A stretch of 34,669 nt of DNA from JAHEJX01 sp041605955 (GTDB taxonomy: Bacteria; Actinomycetota; Acidimicrobiia; Spongiisociales; UBA5794): contig JBFIXI010000046.1 in assembly GCA_041605955.1 (NCBI GenBank), forward strand, positions 1 through 34,669, read 5' to 3'. The notes under the pieces are model-generated. The model saw only the letters and a list, made by a program, of their open reading frames with translations. It was not told where the DNA came from and ran no database searches. This document shows, piece after piece, positions 9,135 through 18,347 of this stretch. Numbering within the stretch: the stretch's first letter is position 1; the number at the start of each line of letters is the position of its first letter. The position numbers and the translations under genes are program-made.

Positions 9135-10672
9135 GACGACCGGTGCAGCGTGCGCTGATATCGGTCTGGGACAAGACGGGCCTCACCGATTTGGCGACCC
9201 GTCTCGTGGCCGCCGGCGTAGAGATCGTGTCGTCGGGGGGCACCGCCACGGCTCTCGCGGAAGCCGGTCTCCCCGTCACGCGAGTGGCCGCAGTGACCGC
9301 AGCTCCCGAGATGCTCGGCGGCCGGGTCAAGACGCTGCACCCCCGCATCCACGGCGGCATTCTCGCCGACCTTTCTCGACCAGACCATCAGAGCGACCTC
9401 GAGCAGAACGACATCGCCCCCTTCGAGTTGGTCGTGGTCAACCTCTATCCATTCGAGTCAACCGTGGCCCAGCCCGAAGTGACCCGCGCCGAGGCGATAG
9501 AGAAGATCGACATCGGGGGGCCGACGCTGCTGCGAGCGGCAGCTAAGAACCACAATTGGGTGGGGGTGGTGACTTCTCCAGATCAATACGCGGCAGTGGC
9601 CGACGCCGTCGAGAGCGGCGGCCTCGACGACGAGCTGCGAGCCGACCTGGCCCGCCGGGCTTTCTACCTCACCGCCGCCTACGACGCTGCCATCACTGCA
9701 TGGCTCCACGAAAGCGAGCCGCTCCCGGCGCGTTTGGTTGTTCCGCTCGAGAAAGTGGCCGACCTCCGCTACGGCGAGAATCCGGACCAAGCGGCCGCGG
9801 TTTACGAGGAGCGCGGCGGCCGGGGATGGTGGTCGCGGGCGCACCAACTGCAGGGCAAGGCCATGTCGTTCAACAACTACGCCGACGCCGAAGCCGCCTG
9901 GCGCCTGGTTTGGGATCTGGCTCCGGCCGCAGTGGCAGTCATCAAGCACAGCAACGCCGCCGGCGCAGCCGTTCGCGGAACGCTGCCGGATGCATTCCGG
10001 GCGGCCTGGGAAGGCGATCCGCTGGCGGCCTTCGGCGGGATCGTCGCAGCCAACACCGGGCTCGACGAATCCACGGCCGAGATGATCTGCGAGCACTTCG
10101 TCGAAGTGGTGATTGCACCGGAGGTGTCCGACGAAGCTGCCCGGGTGCTTGCCACCAAGCCGAATCTGCGGGTGATCGTGGCCGCCCCGCCGGAGCGAGC
10201 CGACCTCGACTTACGCCGCCTCGAAGGCGGGCTGCTGGCACAACAGCGGGAGCCGGTCCCGGTGGCGCCGGGAGCCAACTGGGACGACACATGGACCGTT
10301 GTGTCGGCACGCAAACCCACGTCCGAGGAGCAATCAGATCTGGTCTTCGCCTGGGTGGTGGCCGCCCACACCAAGTCCAACGCCATCGTCGTGGCGGCTA
10401 ACGAGGCCGCCGTCGGAGTCGGTGCCGGCGATCAGAGCCGGGTCGGCGCAGCCCAGCGCGCTTTGGCCAAGGCAGGACCGCGGGCTACCGGCGGTGTTGC
10501 CGCCAGCGATGCGTTTTTCCCGTTCCGAGACGGACTGGACGTGCTGGCGGCGGCCGGGATCACGGCCGTCGTCGAGCCGGGAGGATCGGTGCGCGACGAC
10601 GAGGTGATCGCGGCCGCCGACGAGCACAACCTCGCCCTCGTTTTCACCCACCGGAGGTATTTCAGACATTGA
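9131..10672 (+). CDS. purH: Bifunctional AICAR transformylase / IMP cyclohydrolase
   Basis: The 513-residue protein carries out the last two steps of IMP synthesis. The N-terminal MGS-like cyclohydrolase domain shows ALISVWDKTGL, SSGGTATAL and GGRVKTLHPRIHGGIL. The C-terminal transformylase domain shows LRYGENPDQ, the catalytic Lys-His pair in IKHSNAAGAA, FGGIVAANT, and the terminal THRRYFRH. The usual KHxNPCG motif reads KHSNAAG here, so Pro-Cys is replaced by Ala-Ala while the catalytic Lys and His are kept. The start is GTG, overlapping the purN stop. It uses the same 10-formyl-THF pool that FolD, encoded next, replenishes. Confidence 0.96.
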   Translation: MRRPVQRALISVWDKTGLTDLATRLVAAGVEIVSSGGTATALAEAGLPVTRVAAVTAAPEMLGGRVKTLHPRIHGGILADLSRPDHQSDLEQNDIAPFELVVVNLYPFESTVAQPEVTRAEAIEKIDIGGPTLLRAAAKNHNWVGVVTSPDQYAAVADAVESGGLDDELRADLARRAFYLTAAYDAAITAWLHESEPLPARLVVPLEKVADLRYGENPDQAAAVYEERGGRGWWSRAHQLQGKAMSFNNYADAEAAWRLVWDLAPAAVAVIKHSNAAGAAVRGTLPDAFRAAWEGDPLAAFGGIVAANTGLDESTAEMICEHFVEVVIAPEVSDEAARVLATKPNLRVIVAAPPERADLDLRRLEGGLLAQQREPVPVAPGANWDDTWTVVSARKPTSEEQSDLVFAWVVAAHTKSNAIVVAANEAAVGVGAGDQSRVGAAQRALAKAGPRATGGVAASDAFFPFRDGLDVLAAAGITAVVEPGGSVRDDEVIAAADEHNLALVFTHRRYFRH

Positions 10673-11544
10673 GCGCCACAGTTCTGTCGGGCAACGAGGT
10701 CGCCGCAGTGGTCCGTGCTGAGGTGAAGGCTCGGGTGGCGGCTCTCGCCGATCACGGCCGCGCCGTGGGGCTGGCCACCGTGCTCGTCGGTGAGAATGCC
10801 GCCTCCCAGGTCTATGTGAGGGGAAAGCACCGGGCGGCTACGGAGGCCGGCATGCTCTCATTCGACCGGACCCTGCCCGAGTCGGCAAGCCAGCAGGACG
10901 TCGAGAGCCTCATCCACGAGCTCAACGCGGACCCCGCCGTGGATGGCATGATCGTGCAGCTGCCGCTGCCCGCAGGACTGGACGGCAACCGGGCGGTTGA
11001 AGCGATCGACCCGGCAAAGGATGCCGACGGGCTTCACCCCGATTCGTTGGGGCGGCTCGTACTCGACAGGCCCGGGCCCCGGCCCGCCACTCCGGCCGGG
11101 ATCATGCACATTCTGCGGCACTACGACATCACGACGAGCGGCAAGCTGGCTGTGGTCATCGGGAGGTCGTTTCTGGTGGGTCGCCCGATCTCATTGCTGC
11201 TGAGCGCCAAGGGGGTGGATGCCACGGTCGTGCAGGCTCATTCCCGCACCCCGGATCTGCCGGCACGGGCCCGAGAGGCGGACATCCTCGTTGTTGCCAT
11301 CGGCTCGCCACACTTCGTTGGGCCGGAGCATGTCAAGCCGGGAGCTACGGTGATCGACGTCGGCATCAACCGCACCGCCGATGGGCTGGTAGGTGACGTC
11401 GACTACGACGCAGTGCTCGACATCGCCGGCGCGATTACCCCCGTGCCCGGGGGAGTGGGGCCAATGACCATTGCCTCGCTGCTGGAGAACACAGTGGCCG
11501 CCGCCGAGCGTGCTGCGGAAGTGGCCGACGGAGCACCCGGCTAG
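10669..11544 (+). CDS. folD: Methylene-THF dehydrogenase / methenyl-THF cyclohydrolase
   Basis: The 291-residue protein converts 5,10-methylene-THF to 10-formyl-THF in two steps. It has the substrate motif around SQVYVRGKHRAA (catalytic Tyr and Lys), DGMIVQLPLP, PAKDADGLHP, the Rossmann motif VVIGRSFLVGRPI, and the C-terminal PVPGGVGPMTIASLLENT signature. The usual PCTPxG reads PATPAG. The TTG start at 10669 overlaps the purH stop (TTGA), with GGAGG at 10653-10657 upstream. Next to purN and purH, it directly supplies their formyl donor. I see no other start that preserves the family N-terminus. Confidence 0.95.
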   Translation: MSATVLSGNEVAAVVRAEVKARVAALADHGRAVGLATVLVGENAASQVYVRGKHRAATEAGMLSFDRTLPESASQQDVESLIHELNADPAVDGMIVQLPLPAGLDGNRAVEAIDPAKDADGLHPDSLGRLVLDRPGPRPATPAGIMHILRHYDITTSGKLAVVIGRSFLVGRPISLLLSAKGVDATVVQAHSRTPDLPARAREADILVVAIGSPHFVGPEHVKPGATVIDVGINRTADGLVGDVDYDAVLDIAGAITPVPGGVGPMTIASLLENTVAAAERAAEVADGAPG

Positions 11545-11583
11545 CCTGCGAGCCGATTCATCGCAACAGGAGATCACCCTCAT

Positions 11584-12786
<1,203 letters not shown>

Positions 12787-12805
12787 TCAGCGCAGGAGGC
12801 CTGTT

Positions 12806-13750
12806 ATGAGCAAAGTCACGGTCGTTGGAGCCGGTAAGTATGGGTCGACGACGGCCCAGCGGCTGGCCGAAGCCGACGTCGCCGCCGAGGTGGTCATGAC
12901 CGACATCGTCGAAGGTCTTCCCCAAGGTCTGGCGCTAGACATGAACCAGTCGCGATCGTTGGTCGGCTACCGCACAATCGTCACCGGCACCAACGACTAC
13001 GCCGACACTGCAGGTAGTGATGTGGTCGTCATCACTGCCGGGCTACCGCGCAAACCGGGCATGACCCGAATGGATCTACTCGAGGTCAACGCCGGCATCG
13101 TCACCGATGTGACCAATCAGCTGATGGAGCACTCGCCGGACACGATCCTGGTGGTGGTGACCAATCCTCTCGACCAGATGACCACGCTGGCAGCTGAGAT
13201 CTCCGGCCTGCCCCGCGGCAAGGTGATCGGCCAAGCGGGGATGCTCGACTCGGCTCGATTTGCCCATTTCATCGCCGAGGAAACCGGTGCCGACATTCTC
13301 GACATCCACGCAGTGACCCTAGGTAGTCATGGCGCCACGATGGTTCCGGTTCCGTCGCTGTGTACCGTTGCGGGACGGCCGTTGGGAGATGTCCTCGATG
13401 CGGACACGATCGAGGAATTGGTCGAGCGCACCCGCAACGGCGGCGCCGAGATCGTCGGCCTGTTGAAAACCGGCAGCGCCTACTACGCCCCGTCGGCCGC
13501 AGCTGCGGCCATGGTCAGGGCGATTCTCACCGACTCAGGGGAGACAATGCCCGTCTGCGCTTGGACCGAGGGCCAGTACGGGATTCACGACGTCTACCTC
13601 GGGGTGCTGGCCAAGCTGGGCAGCGGGGGCGTGACGGAGATCGTCGAGGCGCCGCTCACCGATTCGGAGACTGCCGCGCTGCATGATGCGGCGGCTGCGG
13701 TCAAGGAGAAGGTGGAAGACCTGCGCCAGCTCAGCGGCGAGGGTGACTGA
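12806..13750 (+). CDS. mdh: Malate dehydrogenase (LDH-like type)
   Basis: The 314-residue protein is an NAD-dependent malate/lactate dehydrogenase family member: Rossmann motif VGAGKYGSTTA, Asp in VMTDIVEG for NAD preference, VVITAGLPRKPGMTRMDLL, VTNPLD, and DSARF with the catalytic Asp and substrate-binding Arg. The Arg in GMTRMDLL points to malate rather than lactate. The active-site His is kept, but the usual GGHGDTMVP reads GSHGATMVP, with Asp replaced by Ala. It lies 19 nt after icd with AGGAGG upstream of ATG 12806, so icd-mdh are probably co-transcribed. It should interconvert malate and oxaloacetate in the TCA cycle. Confidence 0.93.
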   Translation: MSKVTVVGAGKYGSTTAQRLAEADVAAEVVMTDIVEGLPQGLALDMNQSRSLVGYRTIVTGTNDYADTAGSDVVVITAGLPRKPGMTRMDLLEVNAGIVTDVTNQLMEHSPDTILVVVTNPLDQMTTLAAEISGLPRGKVIGQAGMLDSARFAHFIAEETGADILDIHAVTLGSHGATMVPVPSLCTVAGRPLGDVLDADTIEELVERTRNGGAEIVGLLKTGSAYYAPSAAAAAMVRAILTDSGETMPVCAWTEGQYGIHDVYLGVLAKLGSGGVTEIVEAPLTDSETAALHDAAAAVKEKVEDLRQLSGEGD

Positions 13751-13757
13751 TCGGCAG

Positions 13758-14657
13758 CTAACGGGCCGCTGCCAATTCCTGGGCGCTCTCCTCGGCCGCT
13801 TGCCGCTGCCGGGCTGCGCGCTGCTGGCTTTGGACGATGTCGCGGCGGCGGGCCCACATCATCACGGCACCGGCGAAGGTCAGCACCACGCCGATGTTGG
13901 CCAGGAAGTAGCCCCAAGTGACTTGAGTGTCGCGGTATTGGCCGGAGGCGAACAGAGGGCCGGTCTCAGCTTGGATGCGCACCAGAGTGCTGCGGATGGC
14001 GGCAGCCGACAGGCCGATCACCGTGCCGCCGATCACGGTGGCGGCCATGAGCATCCGGTGGGACGCCATGCTGTGCGGCCGGAGCAGCGCCATGGCTACC
14101 CCGATCACCGTCATCAGCAGCAGCACGGCGAAGGGAGCTCCCATCGTCGTCTCGGTGCCGAGGACGACGCGCATCAGCAAGACCACGAAGATCACCACGG
14201 CCAGCATGATGAGGCCACCGGTGGCTCCGGCCAGGGTGCGTCTGGGGGCCTCGCCCAAACGCCCCGACTCGGCAAGTCGCACCACTGCCAAGTGCAGAGT
14301 CAGCCCGAGCCCGACTCCAAAGACGATGGCACCGATCGAATCACCGCTGAGGGAGACGTCTTCGTCGCGAGCGAAGATCAGCGTGATGATGAACGCCGCT
14401 ACGACCATGCCAGCCACGATCAAGACGGAGTTGCGGCTGGTCGTGCTGAGCCGAGCGGCCACTGGCAGCACCGCCGCCAATAGGCCCACTCCGATCGTCG
14501 CGAACACCACTCCATGGATCGAGTCAAAGCCTCGGATCGCCCAGGGCTCGACCAAGAATCGATAGTCGGGACGCATCCGGGCGTATTCCCAGAAGACGGA
14601 CTGAATCACCACCAGCGACCCGCCGACTGCCAGCACCCGCGCCCAATCTCGTTTCAC
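13758..14657 (-). CDS. Unknown integral membrane protein with eight predicted helices
   Basis: I do not recognise a family. The 299-residue product (GTG at 14657, preceded by AGAGGGG) begins VKRDWARVLAVGGSLVVIQS. About eight hydrophobic segments follow, the last being IGVVLTFAGAVMMW. The C-terminal tail (about 30 residues, RRRDIVQSQQRAARQRQAAEE) is cytoplasmic-looking, Arg/Gln-rich and probably helical or coiled-coil. Conserved-looking charged loops include IFARDEDVSLSGDS and RPHSMASH. It converges on mdh with only 7 nt between stop codons and is divergent from the HU gene across 173 nt. A longer start is possible in frame but adds a non-membrane extension that runs through the HU promoter. 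Confidence 0.68.
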   Translation of the reverse strand: MKRDWARVLAVGGSLVVIQSVFWEYARMRPDYRFLVEPWAIRGFDSIHGVVFATIGVGLLAAVLPVAARLSTTSRNSVLIVAGMVVAAFIITLIFARDEDVSLSGDSIGAIVFGVGLGLTLHLAVVRLAESGRLGEAPRRTLAGATGGLIMLAVVIFVVLLMRVVLGTETTMGAPFAVLLLMTVIGVAMALLRPHSMASHRMLMAATVIGGTVIGLSAAAIRSTLVRIQAETGPLFASGQYRDTQVTWGYFLANIGVVLTFAGAVMMWARRRDIVQSQQRAARQRQAAEESAQELAAAR

Positions 14658-14726
14658 CTGCCGCCCCTCTGCTGGAACTCGAGGCAACTCTACCGGGTGT
14701 CTCCACCGGGCGCGGTCACCACGAAT

Positions 14727-14741
14727 CGTTGCCAGGCAACG
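14727..14741. promoter_or_regulatory. 15-bp perfect inverted repeat upstream of the HU gene
   Basis: CGTTGCC and GGCAACG flank a single central A. The palindrome lies just upstream of the -35 box of the HU promoter and 70 nt in front of the divergent membrane-protein gene. It is well placed for a repressor or activator. No regulator can be named. Confidence 0.45.
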
Positions 14742-14745
14742 GTTC

Positions 14746-14774
14746 TTGCCGCTATCTAACCTGCGGAGTAGGGT
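14746..14774 (+). promoter_or_regulatory. Predicted sigma-A-type promoter of the HU gene
   Basis: TTGCCG (14746-14751) and TAGGGT (14769-14774) are separated by 17 nt. A start near 14781 would give a leader of about 50 nt ending in the strong AGGAGGAGG ribosome binding site at 14816-14824. Confidence 0.6.
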
Positions 14775-14787
14775 TACACACGTGTAA
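14774..14787. promoter_or_regulatory. 14-bp inverted repeat over the predicted HU start site
   Basis: TTACAC and GTGTAA flank the dinucleotide AC. The element starts at the last base of the -10 box and covers the expected transcription start, a classic operator position. Confidence 0.45.
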
Positions 14788-14830
14788 TTCTGACCTGATG
14801 GGCCATGGGCGCACAGGAGGAGGTTTTTTC

Positions 14831-15106
14831 GTGAACAAAGCAGAACTCGTGGATGCAGTCGCCGGCAAGACTGGTGATTCGAAGTCTTCAGTGAGTGCAT
14901 CACTGGACGCCACTCTCGATGTCATCAGTGCGGCGCTGGCACGAGGCGAGAAGGTACAGCTGACCGGATTCGGCACCTTCGAGTGGCGGCACCGTGCTGC
15001 TCGGATGGGACGCAATCCCCGCACCGGGGCCGCGGTGCCAATCGCCGCCTCGAATGTCCCTGCTTTCAAGGCGGGCAAGGCTCTCAAGGACGCGGTGAAC
15101 CGGTAG
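14831..15106 (+). CDS. hup: HU-family DNA-binding protein
   Basis: The 91-residue protein has the HU/IHF fold signature: MNKAELVDAVAGKTG at the start, GEKVQLTGFGTFEWRHRAAR leading into the DNA-binding arms, GRNPRTGAAVPI (with the Pro that intercalates at the arm tip), and PAFKAGKALKDAV at the end. Length is that of ordinary HU and it lacks the Lys/Ala-rich tail of mycobacterial HupB. It compacts and bends DNA. GTG at 14831 follows an AGGAGGAGG site with ideal spacing; the frame upstream of it is non-homologous. It is a monocistronic gene with its own promoter and a strong terminator. Confidence 0.96.
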   Translation: MNKAELVDAVAGKTGDSKSSVSASLDATLDVISAALARGEKVQLTGFGTFEWRHRAARMGRNPRTGAAVPIAASNVPAFKAGKALKDAVNR

Positions 15107-15121
15107 CAGACATGGAATGCA

Positions 15122-15159
15122 GGAGAAGGGGCGCACTTGGTGGTGCCCCTTCTCCTTTT
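15122..15159 (+). terminator. Intrinsic terminator of the HU gene
   Basis: An 11-bp perfect stem (GGAGAAGGGGC at 15122-15132 pairing with GCCCCTTCTCC at 15145-15155) encloses a 12-nt loop and is followed by TTTT. It begins 15 nt after the HU stop. The convergent SCP2-like gene ends about 50 nt further on. Confidence 0.9.
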
Positions 15160-15205
15160 GTACTCCTATTTGCCGCTCCAGCCTGTCGGGCTCGCCGTCC
15201 CGGCG

Positions 15206-15595
15206 CTAGTAAGCCACGTCGAGCTGCGACATGGCATCCATCATGGCGTTGACGACGCCGATGTTGAGCATCAGCTTCGACATGTCGCCCGACACCTTGA
15301 GCTTGCCGGTCATGAACGCCATTTGGGTGTTTATCTCGCCTTGGCTGATTCCAGCCGCCGTCTCGTAGTCGTTGATGATCGTGATGTCTGGTTCTTCCAG
15401 CTCTCCCAACCCCACCTCGGCGCCGCCGTCTGCGATATCCACGTAGTAGTTGATGTCCCCACCGTCGGGGGCATCGATGACGTTGAACTGCATTGCCAAG
15501 TCGACTCCGTTGATTGCACTGCCGAAGCCCACGTGGGTTCCGAGGGCCGCGGCGGCCGCATCGACGTACTCCTGGGTGAGAAACTGAACGCTCAA
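15206..15595 (-). CDS. SCP2 sterol-transfer-family protein
   Basis: The 129-residue product resembles SCP2-type lipid-binding domains: LTQEYVDAAAAAL at the start, an alternating beta-strand middle (MQFNVIDAP, INYYVDIAD, PDITIINDYETAAGI), then the family-like INTQMAFMTGKLKVSGDMSKLMLN, a hydrophobic helix. Such proteins bind lipids or acyl-CoA-like ligands. TTG at 15595 is chosen because AGGACCAGGA lies just upstream and homology begins there; an in-frame extension to 15697 would overlap sdhB. It follows sdhB on the same strand by 70 nt and may be at the end of the sdh transcript. Specific ligand unknown. Confidence 0.78.
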   Translation of the reverse strand: MSVQFLTQEYVDAAAAALGTHVGFGSAINGVDLAMQFNVIDAPDGGDINYYVDIADGGAEVGLGELEEPDITIINDYETAAGISQGEINTQMAFMTGKLKVSGDMSKLMLNIGVVNAMMDAMSQLDVAY

Positions 15596-15665
15596 GTCCT
15601 GGTCCTTTCGATAGGGGTCGACCGTCTCGTAAGCACTTGTGGCGGCGCACTCATGGGGCGTTGGC

Positions 15666-16424
15666 TCACGAGTGACCCAGCTGCCTCGGGTCGACAAGCT
15701 GCGCCTTCAGATAGTCCCGGTTCATGTACGCGATGTAGTCGATCGAGATTCCCTTGGGGCAGGCGGTCTCGCACTCCCCGTGGTTGGTGCACGAACCGAA
15801 GTACTCCTCCATCGTGTCCGCCATGGCGGCCGCCCGCTCGAGCCGCTCCGGCTGGCCTTGGGGTAGCAGATTGAGATGCTCCAACTTGGCGGCCGTGAAC
15901 AGCTGGGCGGCGCTGTTGGGACATGCCGCCACGCAGGCGCCACAGCCGATGCAAGCGGCCGCGTCGAAAGCCGCATCGCTGGCCTCCTTCGGCACCGGGA
16001 TGAGGTTGGCGTCGGGGGCGGCGCCCGTGTTGACGCTGATGTAGCCGCCGGCCTCGATGATGCGGTCCAGAGCGGTGCGATCCACCATCAGGTCTTTGAT
16101 CACGGGGAAAGCGGCGGCCCGCCACGGCTCAATGACGATCGTCTCCCCGTCGGAGAACTTGCGCATGTGGAGCTGGCACGTGGCCGTGCCCCGCTGCGGT
16201 CCGTGCGGCTGGCCATTGATCATCAGTCCACACGAGCCGCAGATTCCCTCGCGACAGTCGTGGTCGAAGGCGATCGGCTCTTCGCCGGCGGCGGTCAGCT
16301 CCTCGTTCACGATGTCGAGCATCTCGAGGAAAGACGCCTCGGGGCTGATGTCTCGGGCGGCGTACTCTTTGAACCCGCCGGGCCCGGATCCGTTCTGTCG
16401 CCACACCCGCAGTCGCAGATCCAC
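15666..16424 (-). CDS. sdhB: Succinate dehydrogenase iron-sulfur subunit
   Basis: The 252-residue subunit carries all three cluster motifs. The [2Fe-2S] ligands are Cys57, 62, 65 and 83. The [4Fe-4S] ligands are in CIGCGACVAACP (Cys158, 161, 164), with Cys168 starting the last group. The [3Fe-4S] region has CTNHGECETACPKGI (Cys212, 218, 222). It passes electrons from the SdhA flavin to the membrane haem/quinone subunit. The GTG start at 16424 shares one base with the sdhA stop codon (TAGTG), so translation is coupled. A longer reading overlapping sdhA adds no homologous sequence. Confidence 0.96.
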   Translation of the reverse strand: MDLRLRVWRQNGSGPGGFKEYAARDISPEASFLEMLDIVNEELTAAGEEPIAFDHDCREGICGSCGLMINGQPHGPQRGTATCQLHMRKFSDGETIVIEPWRAAAFPVIKDLMVDRTALDRIIEAGGYISVNTGAAPDANLIPVPKEASDAAFDAAACIGCGACVAACPNSAAQLFTAAKLEHLNLLPQGQPERLERAAAMADTMEEYFGSCTNHGECETACPKGISIDYIAYMNRDYLKAQLVDPRQLGHS

Positions 16425-18343
16425 TACTTGTAGCTCCTTTGGGCAAGCTCGACGTATTCGAAATCCAGCGGCTCGACGTGCTTGACGGCCGGCTGACCCT
16501 CTCTCCACTCCCACGCCGAGACATTGCTGAAGTTCTCGTCGTCTCGTCTGGCTTCGCCTTCGGGAGTCTGGTGCTCGACTCGATAGTGCCCCCCGGCCGA
16601 CTCTTCCCGGTCCAGGGCATCGCGGCACATCACTTCGGCGAGCTCGAAGAAGTCGGCCACCCGGCCCGCCTTCTCCAAAGCTTGATTCAACGACTCGGTG
16701 TCTCCGAGCACCCGAACATCGTTGTGGAACTCCTCCCGGAGCGCCGGGATCTCGCTGAGCGCCTTCTCCAGTCCGGGACGGCTGCGGGCCATCCCGCAGT
16801 GTTCGATCATGATCTTGCCCAGCTCGCGATGGAACCAGTCGACGGTACGCGAGCCTTTCACGGCGATGAACCGTTGGGTCCGCTCGGCGACCGCTCGCTC
16901 CGCTGCGGCGAAGGCCGCGTCCGTGGTCGGCACCGGCTCCTGATTGAGGTAATCGGCGAGAAAGTCGCCAATGGTGTAGGGGAGTACGAAGTAGCCGTCG
17001 GCGAGGCCTTGCATCAGGGCGCTGGCTCCAAGGCGATTGGCGCCGTGATCTGAGAAGTTGGCTTCCCCGATCGAGTACAGACCCGGGATGTTCGTCATGA
17101 GGTTGTAGTCGACCCAGAGCCCGCCCATCGTGTAGTGAGGCGCCGGATAGATGCGCATCGGCACTTCATAGGGGTTCTCGTCCGTGATCCGCTGGTACAT
17201 CTCGAAGAGGTTCCCGTAGCGGGCCTCGATCGTGTCCCGGCCGAGGCGACGAATGGCGTCGCCGAAGTCGAGGTACACCCCGTTCTTGAGTGGCCCGACC
17301 CCGCGTTCGGCATCGATCATGCGCATCGCCGCCCGGCTGGCGACATCGCGCGGCACCAGGTTGCCGAACGCCGGATACTGGACCTCGAGGTAGTAGTCGC
17401 GGTCGCCGGCCGGGATCTGGTTGGCGGGCCGGCCGTCTGTCGCGTCCTTCGGCACCCAAATGCGACCGTCATTGCGCAGCGACTCCGACATCAGCGTCAG
17501 CTTCGATTGGAAGGCGTCCGACGCCGGGATGCAGGTCGGATGGATCTGCGTGAAGCAGGGGTTGGCGAACAAGGCCCCTTTGCGGTGGGCCCGCCAGGCC
17601 GCCGTCACATTGCAGGCCATCGCGTTGGTGGAGAGGTAATAGACGTTGCTGTAGCCACCGGTTGCCAGCACCACCGCATGGGCCGAGTGGGAACGGATCT
17701 CACCGCTGACGAGGTCACGGGTGACGATGCCGGCGGCCCGACCCTCGTGGACTACGACGTCGAGCATCTCGGTGCGCACGTGCATCTTCACGTTGCCGGC
17801 GTCGACCTGCCGAGCGAGCGCCTGATAGGCCCCGAGGAGCAGCTGCTGGCCGGTCTGGCCGCGGGCGTAGAACGTGCGGGACACTTGGGCGCCGCCAAAT
17901 GAGCGGTTGTCGAGCAGACCGCTGTAGTCCCGGGCGAACGGGACGCCCTGGGCGGTGGCCTGGTCGATTATCTCGTTCGATACCTGCGCCAATCGATAGA
18001 CGTTGGCTTCCCGGGAGCGATAGTCGCCGCCCTTGATCGTGTCGTAGAACAAGCGCTGGATGCTGTCGCCGTCGTTGGGGTAGTTCTTGGCTGCGTTGAT
18101 TCCGCCCTGGGCGGCGATGCTGTGGGCCCGCCGCGGCGAGTCGTGGAAGGTGAAGGCTTCGACTTCGTAGCCCAGCTCGGCGAGGGTGGCGGCGGCGGAG
18201 GCGCCAGCCAGGCCGGTGCCGACCACGATGATCTTGTACTTGCGCTTGTTCGCCGGGTTGACCAGCCGGATCGAGAAGCGATGGTTGTCCCACTTCTCGG
18301 CCAGATCTCCGGCAGGCACCTTCGAGTCGAGAGTGATGGTCAT
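16424..18343 (-). CDS. sdhA: Succinate dehydrogenase flavoprotein subunit
   Basis: The 639-residue subunit oxidises succinate to fumarate. It has the FAD-binding motif IIVVGTGLAGASAA (about 39-52), RRAHSIAAQGGINAAKNY with the His74 that covalently holds FAD, GGYSNVYYLSTNAM, PAPHYTMGGLWVDYN, and SDHGANRLGASALMQGL near the active site. The C-terminal helical domain ends with RVEHQTPEGEARRDDENFSNVSAW. ATG at 18343 follows the sdhC stop by 4 nt, with TAGGAC as a modest ribosome binding site; an in-frame earlier start would run into sdhC. Sequence style fits type B enzymes paired with a single cytochrome subunit. Confidence 0.97.
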   Translation of the reverse strand: MTITLDSKVPAGDLAEKWDNHRFSIRLVNPANKRKYKIIVVGTGLAGASAAATLAELGYEVEAFTFHDSPRRAHSIAAQGGINAAKNYPNDGDSIQRLFYDTIKGGDYRSREANVYRLAQVSNEIIDQATAQGVPFARDYSGLLDNRSFGGAQVSRTFYARGQTGQQLLLGAYQALARQVDAGNVKMHVRTEMLDVVVHEGRAAGIVTRDLVSGEIRSHSAHAVVLATGGYSNVYYLSTNAMACNVTAAWRAHRKGALFANPCFTQIHPTCIPASDAFQSKLTLMSESLRNDGRIWVPKDATDGRPANQIPAGDRDYYLEVQYPAFGNLVPRDVASRAAMRMIDAERGVGPLKNGVYLDFGDAIRRLGRDTIEARYGNLFEMYQRITDENPYEVPMRIYPAPHYTMGGLWVDYNLMTNIPGLYSIGEANFSDHGANRLGASALMQGLADGYFVLPYTIGDFLADYLNQEPVPTTDAAFAAAERAVAERTQRFIAVKGSRTVDWFHRELGKIMIEHCGMARSRPGLEKALSEIPALREEFHNDVRVLGDTESLNQALEKAGRVADFFELAEVMCRDALDREESAGGHYRVEHQTPEGEARRDDENFSNVSAWEWREGQPAVKHVEPLDFEYVELAQRSYK

Positions 18344-18347
18344 AGTC

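Noticed and set aside
8968..9388. Antisense frames over the purN-purH junction
   Set aside because: Opposite strongly supported enzymes; no homology and poor starts.
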